Assembly (NCBI GenBank): GCA_025359945.1
Contig: JANYDD010000029.1
Span: 1-45,746, forward strand
Origin: Bdellovibrio sp.
GTDB lineage: Bacteria; Bdellovibrionota; Bdellovibrionia; Bdellovibrionales; Bdellovibrionaceae
Reading direction: 5' to 3'
DNA length: 45,746 nt
Made by a program: the position numbers and the translations under genes. Positions within the stretch are counted from its first letter, which is position 1; every line of letters begins with the position of its first letter. Below the pieces are notes generated by a model. It saw only the letters and a program-made list of their open reading frames with translations, searched no databases and was not told where the DNA came from. Shown piece after piece: positions 35,622 through 43,623 of the stretch.

Positions 35622-36557
35622 CTATTTCAACTGAACTTTTGGATCCACAACCACATATAGGACATCCGAAATCAATTGAAAGATCATATACAAAAACGCT
35701 GAAATAAATGTCATTGCCTTGATCACCGGAAAATCCGCGCTTTGCAAAGCCTGAAAAATCATTCCGCCTAATCCGGGAATTCCAAAGTAAGACTCCAACA
35801 AAAGAGACCCCAAAATTAGGGCTGGCATCTCGATGACCACAATAGTGATGATCGGAATTAAAGCATTGCGAAGAATATGTTTAAACAAAACTGCCGTGTG
35901 CGACAGGCCTTTGGCGCGGGCAGTGCGGACATAATCTTGAAATATCTCGTCCATAAAAATTGTTCGATAAAAAATCACGCTTCCACCCAATGAAATGGAG
36001 ACAAAAATAAAAATCGGCAATGTCAGATACTCCCAACGTTCAAGCCAATCGGGGCTCCAACCTGAAATAGGAAATAAACCCAGCTGAAAACTAAAATAAT
36101 ACTGCATATACAAAATATAAACTAACGAGCTTAAACTAATCGCCGCCAAACAAATGACAAAAATTGCCCGATCCACAAAAGTTCCACGAAAATACGCAAT
36201 CAACAGAGCGATCGAGATACTTAAAAAAACGGTTAGAAAAAAAGCTGGGATAGTTAGGCTTAAACTGGCTCCGACCCCGTCCATAATCATTTTAGAAATC
36301 GTTTGTTTAGTTGACCAACTTCGACCAAAATCAAAACTCACAATTTGTTTTACAAAAAATAGGTATTGCGCAGGGAGGCCCCGATCCAGACCAAGCTCGG
36401 CCTTGACCAATTGGACTTGTTCAGGGGTTGCGTACCTGCCGGCAGCTTGCAAAGCGGGATCACCACCCACCACGTTAAACAGCAGAAAGGTAATCAAGGT
36501 AACCCCCAACAAAATGGGAATCATATATAGAAGTCGTTTCAAAACATATTTAAGCAT
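35622..36557 (-). CDS. Peptide ABC importer permease 1 (OppB/DppB/YejB type)
   Basis: This 311-residue inner-membrane permease begins with the classic MLKYVLKRLLYMIPILLGV segment and has six hydrophobic segments. FDFGRSW is the family loop motif after the first segment. DYVRTARAKGLSHTAVLFKHILRN is the ATPase-contact loop. It starts 12 bases after the stop of the binding-protein gene, so the two are co-transcribed. The first periplasmic loop is of ordinary length (ARYATPEQVQLVKAELGLD), more like OppB/DppB than the larger YejB. Together with the other three genes it completes the importer. Confidence 0.92.
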   Translation of the reverse strand: MLKYVLKRLLYMIPILLGVTLITFLLFNVVGGDPALQAAGRYATPEQVQLVKAELGLDRGLPAQYLFFVKQIVSFDFGRSWSTKQTISKMIMDGVGASLSLTIPAFFLTVFLSISIALLIAYFRGTFVDRAIFVICLAAISLSSLVYILYMQYYFSFQLGLFPISGWSPDWLERWEYLTLPIFIFVSISLGGSVIFYRTIFMDEIFQDYVRTARAKGLSHTAVLFKHILRNALIPIITIVVIEMPALILGSLLLESYFGIPGLGGMIFQALQSADFPVIKAMTFISAFLYMIFQLISDVLYVVVDPKVQLK

Positions 36558-36569
36558 GAATTCTACAGG

Positions 36570-38351
36570 TTAGAGTTTTTCTTTAAGCTGCGTTCGTTTT
36601 GGCACATCAATTTGCACATATTTAAATCGATCCACAATCACCGAGTTCGCTTTATAATTCGTCACCCAACCGTGATAAAGAGAATAACCCTCGCGATGTG
36701 TGCTGGGTATAATGGGCAATTGCTCGGCAGAAATGTCTCGCATTTTCTGATACAAGGCATTTCGAGCTGGGCCTGGAGGCGTTCTTGCGGCTTGCTCAAA
36801 AAGTTTATCAAATTCAGGATTTGAAAAATTAGAGTTGTTGGGGCCAGGGCTAGCGTTCTTACTATAAAGAAGCGCAAGAAAATTCTCGGCGTCGGGATAA
36901 TCGGCTACCCACGCCGCACCGGTCACCTGAAATTTTCGATCACGAAGTCTTTCTAAAAACTGAGGCCAAGAAACGGCAGAAATTTTTACCTTGATCCCAA
37001 GACGGCCCAAGTCTGTTTGGAAAAGCTCCGCGCCCTGTCTAGCGGTAGAAGAATTTGTAACCATGTATTCAAGCTCTGGAAGGCCTTTGCCACCGGGGTA
37101 TCCCGCTATAGCTAGGTATTCTTTAGCTTTCTCGACTTTAAATTCAAGCCGGGCATTTTTAAAATTGGGATCGTAACTTTCAAGTTCTGGAGGTATAATG
37201 CTCTGAGCCTCTATTCCCCGACCATTTTGAAACTTTTCGATCGTAGTTTTTGTATCTTGCGCCTGTGCCACTGCATATCGCAAATTCACATTATTTTTAA
37301 AAAGCGGATCCAACATATTAAATGAAGTGTAGGTCAGATCATATCCCGGGGCTCGATCAAGCTTTACACCTTTGGCAGCTAGATCCGGCGCCACGTCTTT
37401 ATTTTTTATTGCCGCATCGAAATTGTCTTTAGGGATTGCCGTAATATCAGTGTCACCTTTTAAAAACTTCAGCCAAATAGGTTGGTCTTCAACGATCTCA
37501 TAAAAAATCAGACGGTCAACAAAAGGAATTTTCTGTCCAGCCATTGCCAGGCGACCTTTTTCTGCATCGCCAGTGTCGCCAACAGAGGGATAAACACCGT
37601 GATAATGTGGATTCTTCACCAAAGATATCTGCGAATTTCTAGTCCAAGATTCTAAACGGAACGGACCCGTCCCCACGGCGTGGTTGACCATTTCTTTTCC
37701 GTATTTATCGACAGCTTCTTTTGGAACTGGCGCGGTGTAGACCATAGCCAAAATATTATGAAGCTGATAAAAAGGACGGCTTAATTTAATCACGATTGTT
37801 GAACTGTCCGGAGTCTGAAACCCGGGCACAGGGGCATCAAAGTTTTTGCCATCTTTTTGAACCGCTTTTCTCCAGTCATCAAGACCCTCGACCTTGCCGT
37901 CAAAAAGCCAAAAACCTTCGCTGGCCAATCGTGGATCACACAATCTCTTCCAGCTATAGACAAAATCTTGCGACACTAATTCGCGACCCTTACCCCCTGA
38001 AAAAGAGGCATCATCTGAAAAGAAAATTCCTTTTTTAATTTTAATCGTATGGACCAAGCCATCTTTTGAAACCTGAGGCATGCCATCAGCTAAATTTGGC
38101 TCAATCGTCAAGGGGCGTTTCAAATACTGATATTGAAAAAGAGTATCGTAAAGCAGCGCGATCACGTTCGAAGAAGTTTCATCGCCTGTAGCTACCGGAT
38201 CCAGGCCCTTGAGGTTGGCCGAAGCTATCCGAAGTTCATTGGCCAAATTATTTTTTTTAGAGGTGCAAGAAATCAAAGAAAGAGCGATCGATAGAAAAAA
38301 TGCCCCAGCAAATCCCACTTTTAAATTAGAACTACAAAAAACCCTTTTCAA
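36570..38351 (-). CDS. Peptide-binding lipoprotein of the ABC importer (OppA/DppA type, SBP_bac_5)
   Basis: This 593-residue binding protein captures peptides outside the inner membrane and passes them to the permeases. The TTG at 38351 is accepted because GGGAGG lies seven bases upstream. The leader ends in ALSLISC, a lipobox, so the protein is lipid-anchored. SBP_bac_5 features follow: LKGLDPVATGDETSSNV, FFSDDASFSGGKGRELVSQDFVYSWKR, VGTGPFRLESW and NLRYAVAQAQD. The size is slightly larger than DppA. It is the first gene of the operon and faces away from the glycerophosphodiesterase gene, with a 266-base gap carrying the promoter of each. Confidence 0.93.
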   Translation of the reverse strand: MKRVFCSSNLKVGFAGAFFLSIALSLISCTSKKNNLANELRIASANLKGLDPVATGDETSSNVIALLYDTLFQYQYLKRPLTIEPNLADGMPQVSKDGLVHTIKIKKGIFFSDDASFSGGKGRELVSQDFVYSWKRLCDPRLASEGFWLFDGKVEGLDDWRKAVQKDGKNFDAPVPGFQTPDSSTIVIKLSRPFYQLHNILAMVYTAPVPKEAVDKYGKEMVNHAVGTGPFRLESWTRNSQISLVKNPHYHGVYPSVGDTGDAEKGRLAMAGQKIPFVDRLIFYEIVEDQPIWLKFLKGDTDITAIPKDNFDAAIKNKDVAPDLAAKGVKLDRAPGYDLTYTSFNMLDPLFKNNVNLRYAVAQAQDTKTTIEKFQNGRGIEAQSIIPPELESYDPNFKNARLEFKVEKAKEYLAIAGYPGGKGLPELEYMVTNSSTARQGAELFQTDLGRLGIKVKISAVSWPQFLERLRDRKFQVTGAAWVADYPDAENFLALLYSKNASPGPNNSNFSNPEFDKLFEQAARTPPGPARNALYQKMRDISAEQLPIIPSTHREGYSLYHGWVTNYKANSVIVDRFKYVQIDVPKRTQLKEKL

Positions 38352-38617
38352 CTCAAACCTCCCGCATTTTTTAAAACACCAAAAACAATTTTAAACTTAA
38401 ATTTTGACCCAACACTAAAAGCCTGACGAAGCCTTCGCACGAGCAATTTAAAGATGTGTTAGAAATCTAAATACCCTGGCGCGCTCTAATTAATCTAATC
38501 CCAAAATTTTAGTCAAGACCCGAATCCATTGGAGCAGCTCGACGAAAATCTAGTTCGGCGCGCCTAACAAATATCAAACACGATCTTTGAAGCTAATTTC
38601 CTCAAACTAGAAAACAG

Positions 38618-39430
38618 ATGTACGCAATATCGCTAGCCACTGACGCTATTTTATTTTTATTCTTTATCCACTCCGCGGCAGCCCAAGTTCATTTTGAAAA
38701 TCGATTTTATTCTGGTGCTCATCAAGGGGGCATTTTTGGAATTTCGCAACCCAACTCTCGCCGGCAGTTTCAGCGCGCTTACCGCGCCGGCATCGATATA
38801 ATTGAAATGGATTTGCGCACCAGCTCTGATGGGATTCCGTTCGTTTTTCACGATCAAAATTTGCAACCGCAAACCAAGTGCAAGGGCGATCTAAGGCAAG
38901 TCTCGTGTCAGCAAATTCAAAAATGCCACTATAAAAACTTCGATCCCCCTGACACGTTCGAACAAGTTTTAGCGTGGGCTTTGGATAAAAATATTATTCT
39001 CAACGCAGAGGTTAAAGACGATGCGGCAATTGCGCCAGCGATCGCACTGGTCAATCGCTATAAAATGCAGCATCGGATTTATTTTCAAACGCAAAACAAT
39101 CGCCAGAAATACCAGATTTTTCGGCGGCAGAACACCCAGATGACGCTGCTTTTTCGGGCGCAGTCCGACGACGATTTGACCTGGGTTGAAAGCCTTAACG
39201 ATCCACAATTGAAAATCATCGAGCTTACAAATAGGTTTATCTCGGACGAAATTATTCAGCGAATTCACAGGATGGGAAAAATCGCATCACAAGATTCATT
39301 TGAATATGATTTATCCAGGGAACTCTTTGGGGCCTCGTGCAAGAGGGTCTTTGAACGTGGGATTCAAATTGCTATTTCCAACAGCCCCGGGGTTTGCCAA
39401 CAACAAAAAAATACTTTTAATGGTTTGTAG
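38618..39430 (+). CDS. Exported glycerophosphodiester phosphodiesterase (GDPD family)
   Basis: This 270-residue protein hydrolyses glycerophosphodiesters to glycerol-3-phosphate and an alcohol, probably in the periplasm. A signal peptide ends near HSAAAQ. Catalytic features are the first His in AHQGG (usually HRG in the family), the metal ligands in IIEMDLRTSSDG (Glu and Asp), and the second His in FVFHDQNL. The further metal-binding Glu in LNAEVK (usually EIK) is in place. The Arg-to-Gln change after the first His is unusual. Four Cys in the middle and at the end may form disulfides. No strong Shine-Dalgarno precedes the ATG. The last 14 bases overlap the convergent methyltransferase gene. 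Confidence 0.82.
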   Translation: MYAISLATDAILFLFFIHSAAAQVHFENRFYSGAHQGGIFGISQPNSRRQFQRAYRAGIDIIEMDLRTSSDGIPFVFHDQNLQPQTKCKGDLRQVSCQQIQKCHYKNFDPPDTFEQVLAWALDKNIILNAEVKDDAAIAPAIALVNRYKMQHRIYFQTQNNRQKYQIFRRQNTQMTLLFRAQSDDDLTWVESLNDPQLKIIELTNRFISDEIIQRIHRMGKIASQDSFEYDLSRELFGASCKRVFERGIQIAISNSPGVCQQQKNTFNGL

Positions 39431-40139
39431 TTTCAGGTTTTCGAAGAATCATCGCTATGTGTTTTGCGCCTCGACGACCTTGCAATCCTGAAATGCTGCT
39501 GATGATTTGCGCCCAAGATTCTGATTTTAAAAAGGCCCGAAACCATGAATACTTCTTCAGGCCCTTAAAATTGCTTTCTAACTGAAACCAAAGTCGATCC
39601 GGCAAGTAGGAATTCACTTCGACCTTCAAAGGCCCTTTCGCCAAAAGAGAAGAATACTCATCAAAATTTCTTCTTTGCAGAAAATCAGTCACCACCACGA
39701 TGCCGCCTGGGCGAAGCACTCGGTAAGCTTCCTCCATGGCTTGAACTTTTTGAAGCGGGGTAAGCTCCCAGCCCTGAGGACCGTCTGCCATCACTAGGGC
39801 TGAAAAAAATTGATCCGGAAATGGAATCGACAAAGCACTTCCCAATTTAAGTTGATCCTGGTTGAGGCCCGCAAATTGGGAAGAAAGATTTTGGTAGGTC
39901 ATTCGAACGGCGGTGGGCGATAAGTCGATCGCATAAATTTTATTTCTAAGACATAGAAGATGCGCCGTCAAAAGACCTTTGCTACAGCCAATATCCAGCA
40001 CCGGGCCGCCGTCCAAAACCCGCTTGGAAATTTGTTGGCGAACCCAGCTGTGGCGAAGGGTTTCTACCCCTTTTTCGCTGTAGCCCCAAGGTTCAGACTC
40101 AACTTTGTGTTTTTTTTCAAAATCAGTCACTGGATCCAT
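39417..40139 (-). CDS. Class I SAM-dependent methyltransferase
   Basis: This 240-residue cytoplasmic enzyme transfers a methyl group from S-adenosylmethionine. Motif I is VLDIGCSKGLLT (about residues 46-58), motif II IYAIDLSPTAVRM, and motif IV SALVMADGPQGWE, with EEAYRVLRPGGIVVVTDF as the post-motif strand. The order matches Methyltransf_11-type enzymes. The substrate is not evident. The gene is monocistronic and its 3' end overlaps that of the glycerophosphodiesterase gene. The ATG at 40139 has only AGG-like bases upstream. Confidence 0.82.
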   Translation of the reverse strand: MDPVTDFEKKHKVESEPWGYSEKGVETLRHSWVRQQISKRVLDGGPVLDIGCSKGLLTAHLLCLRNKIYAIDLSPTAVRMTYQNLSSQFAGLNQDQLKLGSALSIPFPDQFFSALVMADGPQGWELTPLQKVQAMEEAYRVLRPGGIVVVTDFLQRRNFDEYSSLLAKGPLKVEVNSYLPDRLWFQLESNFKGLKKYSWFRAFLKSESWAQIISSISGLQGRRGAKHIAMILRKPETTNH

Positions 40140-40173
40140 CAGCCTAGAATGGCTGAAAGGATCGCCATCAACA

Positions 40174-40194
40174 AGAATATTTTAAGAATATTCT
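40174..40194. promoter_or_regulatory. AT-rich inverted repeat between divergent genes
   Basis: AGAATATT (40174-40181) and AATATTCT (40187-40194) are perfect complements separated by 5 bases. The site lies between the divergent methyltransferase and lipoprotein starts and could be an operator. There is no T tract. Confidence 0.3.
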
Positions 40195-40258
40195 AATGAT
40201 CCTTGATGACAAAAGTCGCAAAAGCGTTTACGCCCAAGCCTAGTATGGAGGGGTCTCA

Positions 40259-41704
40259 ATGAAAAATTCTCTCACGTTTTTGATCGGTCGAATTCTATCC
40301 GCCGTATTCCCGGTATTAATTGTCGGCATTTTTTCGGGCCTTGGGTGTCAAAAAAAATCTCCACCTAAAGGGCCCTCGGGGACTTTGACTGAATCTGAAA
40401 GTTCCGACCTTCCGGCTCCCAAAAAGAAAGACGAAAAGAGCGAAGACACGGCGGTTGATATCAACAATCAGCCAGTGGTGAAGACTTTTTCTGACGAGGG
40501 GATTACTCTGCAATCCGATCCCACCGCGGATCCACAAAATCCCAGCGCAGTACTATCTAGCTATTCGAATTCGCAAATTTTATTTATCCTAGAGCAACTG
40601 GGAAATGCCTTTCCAAGCTTTAAAGATTTGCCGCGCGAGCTTCAGATAGTGAAAATAAAATTTTCTCCGAATTACTTTCGACTCAATATTAAAAATATCG
40701 AGTCCCCAGTCGCAGGAAAAGCCCCCAATCAGGGCAGCGTGATTGAGATTCCGGTCAGCGCAACAACTGCAGAAATTGTTCAGTTTTTAAAATTACGCAA
40801 AGAGATCATGTATTTTCCGAATTTACTGGGCAAATTTTCCGTGGGATTCCTAGAATCAACTCTAGAAACCGTGACCGTTGTCCAACTGCAACAAGTCGTG
40901 GACAATTTTAAAACGCTTTTGCCGATGATCAACCAGATGCAGGAAGATGGACATATCACAAAGGTTTCTTTAGGAAATGATTTCAAATATGACTTATTCC
41001 TGCCTGTCGGCAATGTCGCAGATAACGGAAAAAGTGTTTCGAAAATACTTAGCTTGGGCAGCAGTGCCAATCCAGATCTAGTGGCGCGGCTTCCAGTGAT
41101 GATTTCCGAACAATTTAAAACCCACTTTCAGTTTTTCAGCAGTCAAATTTCTTTAGCGCTTGAAAGTTCAATTGTAAACCTGACAGATCCCAAATACGGA
41201 CCCACGTATTCATATTTGAACGGCATCCGAGATTATCTAGCGTCACAGATGAAAAACTCTGGGCTTTCAGTTTTAAAAGTTATCGATTCAAGCTCGACGG
41301 ATTTTGACCTTTTAAGTAGCACACCTCAACTGACCTTAAAGGCAGGGTTATCACGCCAGTATTTGGATATGGGCTTTGACCTTATTAAAAGAATCAATCA
41401 GATTTCAAACGACCTGCAGATCAGTGTAATCCCACTGACCGCAGATTCGACTGCCTTGAATGGAAAACCCTATTCAGTTGACGAGAACAAACTTGAGACT
41501 TTTTTAGAAATGCGTTCGATGGTCGATCAAATCATTAGTTTGAAAGATTTGTTTCAGAAAAAACCTCTGATTAAAAGGATCGTCCTGGTTAGGAATGTCG
41601 CTGACGGATCACCAAAAGTTCGAATGATTTTAATTGAAGAAGGCACAATGGTGATCGATATTTCAGCTTCAGCTTCAGAAATAGTCGATCAGTTGATGCT
41701 TTAA
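40259..41704 (+). CDS. Lipoprotein of unknown function
   Basis: This 481-residue protein has a signal sequence ending in FSGLGC, a lipobox, and an ideal GGAGGGG Shine-Dalgarno. After the Cys there is a Pro/Ser/Lys-rich linker of about 60 residues, as for outer-membrane lipoproteins that must reach past the membrane. The remaining 400 residues are mixed alpha/beta. Related blocks seem to recur: a stretch ending in VIEIPVSATTAEIVQFLKL (about residue 175) and the C-terminal MVIDISASASEIVDQL share the pattern of two strands and a helix. This suggests an internal duplication. No family is recognised. The gene is convergent with argS, with the 106-bp element between them. Confidence 0.8.
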   Translation: MKNSLTFLIGRILSAVFPVLIVGIFSGLGCQKKSPPKGPSGTLTESESSDLPAPKKKDEKSEDTAVDINNQPVVKTFSDEGITLQSDPTADPQNPSAVLSSYSNSQILFILEQLGNAFPSFKDLPRELQIVKIKFSPNYFRLNIKNIESPVAGKAPNQGSVIEIPVSATTAEIVQFLKLRKEIMYFPNLLGKFSVGFLESTLETVTVVQLQQVVDNFKTLLPMINQMQEDGHITKVSLGNDFKYDLFLPVGNVADNGKSVSKILSLGSSANPDLVARLPVMISEQFKTHFQFFSSQISLALESSIVNLTDPKYGPTYSYLNGIRDYLASQMKNSGLSVLKVIDSSSTDFDLLSSTPQLTLKAGLSRQYLDMGFDLIKRINQISNDLQISVIPLTADSTALNGKPYSVDENKLETFLEMRSMVDQIISLKDLFQKKPLIKRIVLVRNVADGSPKVRMILIEEGTMVIDISASASEIVDQLML

Positions 41705-41706
41705 AA

Positions 41707-41861
41707 AATTCCAGCGCCCTTTTTCCTACCTATGCACATGACGCCAGCAAATTCGCCTTGTCGAATATTGTCGACTTGAATGCGCTCCAGTCGAACACGA
41801 CAGGTAGGTGGCGTCATGTGCATACGTAAGCCCTTTTTACATCCGTAAGGGCGCTGGAATT
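41707..41861 (-). terminator. argS intrinsic terminator, split by the 106-bp element
   Basis: On the minus strand the last codons of argS form AATTCCAGCGCCCTT (complement of 41847-41861), which pairs perfectly over 15 bp with AAGGGCGCTGGAATT (complement of 41707-41721), followed by TTTT. Without the element and one 8-bp duplication the loop would be 11 nt, a strong terminator. The element now lies inside that loop, making it about 125 nt long, though the element's own hairpin could keep the arms close. Confidence 0.75.
41725..41830 (+). mobile_element. 106-bp palindromic MITE-like element, copy 2
   Basis: This copy is identical to 11551-11656 and in the same orientation. A perfect 8-bp duplication, CCCTTTTT, flanks it (41717-41724 and 41831-41838). 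The different duplication at each copy shows independent insertions, not a long direct repeat from one event. It lies in the loop of the argS terminator, downstream of both neighbouring genes. Confidence 0.88.
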
Positions 41862-43594
41862 CCTAAAATCTGCAAGCCTTGTTTAAGAATTTCGTGAGTT
41901 GCGATCGACAACGCAAGCCTTGCCTGAGCCAAATCTTCGTTTCCAGCATTTTGAACCGAACATTCATGGTAAAAATAATTAAAAGCCCGCGCCAGGTCGT
42001 AAACAAAGCTAGTTAATATTGAGGGCTTATTGACAGCGCAAGCCTGCAACAATGTGCTTTGGTACAAGATCGAAAACTGAATCAACTTTCGTTCGGCGGG
42101 GTGAGACAAAAGCTGCCACCGCACGGGTTTTCCTAATAGGGCATTTTTATCTCGAAGACTTTGAATTCGCGAACACGAGTACTGAACAAAGGGCCCAGAA
42201 TCGCCTTCGATTTTAAGCCATTCCTGCAGATTAAAGACGATTTTTTTCAGTGGATCAATTTTTAGCATTCCGTATTTAATCGCACCTTGCGCGACTTGTC
42301 GGGCGGTTAAAGCCAATTCCTGTTCGCTCCATTCGCCCTCGTATTTGGCTAAATGATCCTGGCGAATTCTTTTTTGCATAGAATCCACTAAAGTCAAAAG
42401 CGGTACGATATTTCCTTTTCTAGAGCTCATCGCGCCGTCGGGAAGTTCGACAAAATTGTAGGCCAAGTGAATGCAATCTTTGGCTTGTGGAAAGCCAATC
42501 ATTTCCAGCACTCGGAACACTTGTTTAAAGTGAAGTTCTTGGCGAATATCGACCACATAAAAACTTTTTTCGATCTTGTGATCTTTAAATTTTCTGCGAG
42601 CTAATTCTAAATCTTTGGTCGCATACAGGCCGGTTCCGTCACTTTTCAAAAGCATGCAAAAACCCAAATTCTGGCTTTCCAAATCCACACCCAAGGCACC
42701 TTTGGATTTTTGAATCAAACCCTGATGGTACAGATCCTGGATCCACTGAATGCTGGGACGATCGACATCAGATTCCCAAATCCAGGCGTCAAATTGAATT
42801 CCGCACCAGAGATAAACTTGCTCCATCAGCTGGATCGACCACTGGCGAGTTTCACGCCAAAGTTCAAAATATTCCCCGGATCCCGCTTCGAGCTGTTTTA
42901 AAATGGCCGTCATTTCTTGCTGAACTAAGGTTAATTTTTGCGGATCAGTTTGGGCCAAGTCTTCGAGAAAAAGATTGGATTTAGAATAAATTTGGCCTAA
43001 CCATTCGCCTTTTTTTTCAGCGGGTGGGTCCTCGTGGATTTGATTCTTTAAATACCAAAGACATTTAGCCACGTGAGTTCCAACATCGCCAGGAAAGGTC
43101 GACGAAACCACCGGAAACTGACAAGCCTTGTAAAGATTAACCAAGGCATTTCCCAGACAGGCATTGCGCAAATGACCCACGTGAATTTCTTTGTGCGTAT
43201 TGGGTTGCGAATACTCGATCATCACCTTGGGGCCCGGAAGACAAAGATCCTGCTTTAAAAACGATCCGTCGACAATTTTTGCCAAATAAGACTGCCCCAA
43301 AAATTCAATCGAGAAACTAAAGTTCAGGTAAGGCCCCAGGGGTTGAGCTTTTAAACAAGTGGAATCTTTAAAATAATCTTGAAGTTGTTGGGCTATCACT
43401 GCCGGAGATTTTTTTAGTAATTTCGAGAATTGAAAACACCCAAACGCCAGATCGCCAAATTCACTTTGCGGGGGCTGACTTATTTGATCATCCACTTCTG
43501 CTTTTACAAACGCCAGCTGGTGATCTTGATAAAATTTCTCGAGACCCTTTAAAATTTCAGCTCGACAAGGGTCGTTAAGAATTTTTTGTGCCAC
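41837..43594 (-). CDS. argS: Arginine--tRNA ligase
   Basis: This 585-residue cytoplasmic enzyme charges tRNA-Arg with arginine using ATP. It has an N-terminal Add-1-like domain (about residues 1-90), the HIGH motif as HVGH (residues 138-141) in NTHKEIHVGHLRNA, and the KMSKS-equivalent MSSRKGN in GAMSSRKGNIV. The C-terminal helical DALR anticodon-binding domain includes VYDLARAFNYFYHECSV and ends in GIPAPLRM, as usual for the family. The GTG at 43594 follows GCGGGG. The gene lies 29 bases downstream of an S8 protease gene on the same strand and may be co-transcribed with it. Its last codons form one arm of its terminator. Confidence 0.96.
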   Translation of the reverse strand: MAQKILNDPCRAEILKGLEKFYQDHQLAFVKAEVDDQISQPPQSEFGDLAFGCFQFSKLLKKSPAVIAQQLQDYFKDSTCLKAQPLGPYLNFSFSIEFLGQSYLAKIVDGSFLKQDLCLPGPKVMIEYSQPNTHKEIHVGHLRNACLGNALVNLYKACQFPVVSSTFPGDVGTHVAKCLWYLKNQIHEDPPAEKKGEWLGQIYSKSNLFLEDLAQTDPQKLTLVQQEMTAILKQLEAGSGEYFELWRETRQWSIQLMEQVYLWCGIQFDAWIWESDVDRPSIQWIQDLYHQGLIQKSKGALGVDLESQNLGFCMLLKSDGTGLYATKDLELARRKFKDHKIEKSFYVVDIRQELHFKQVFRVLEMIGFPQAKDCIHLAYNFVELPDGAMSSRKGNIVPLLTLVDSMQKRIRQDHLAKYEGEWSEQELALTARQVAQGAIKYGMLKIDPLKKIVFNLQEWLKIEGDSGPFVQYSCSRIQSLRDKNALLGKPVRWQLLSHPAERKLIQFSILYQSTLLQACAVNKPSILTSFVYDLARAFNYFYHECSVQNAGNEDLAQARLALSIATHEILKQGLQILGIPAPLRM

Positions 43595-43623
43595 GTATCC
43601 CCGCGTATCTCTTAAGAAGGTTT

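Noticed and set aside
11551-41830. The two 106-bp repeats as att sites or ends of a 30-kb mobile island
   Set aside because: Each copy has its own distinct 8-bp duplication, which shows two independent insertions. The DNA between them holds mainly housekeeping-like transport and enzyme operons and no integrase.
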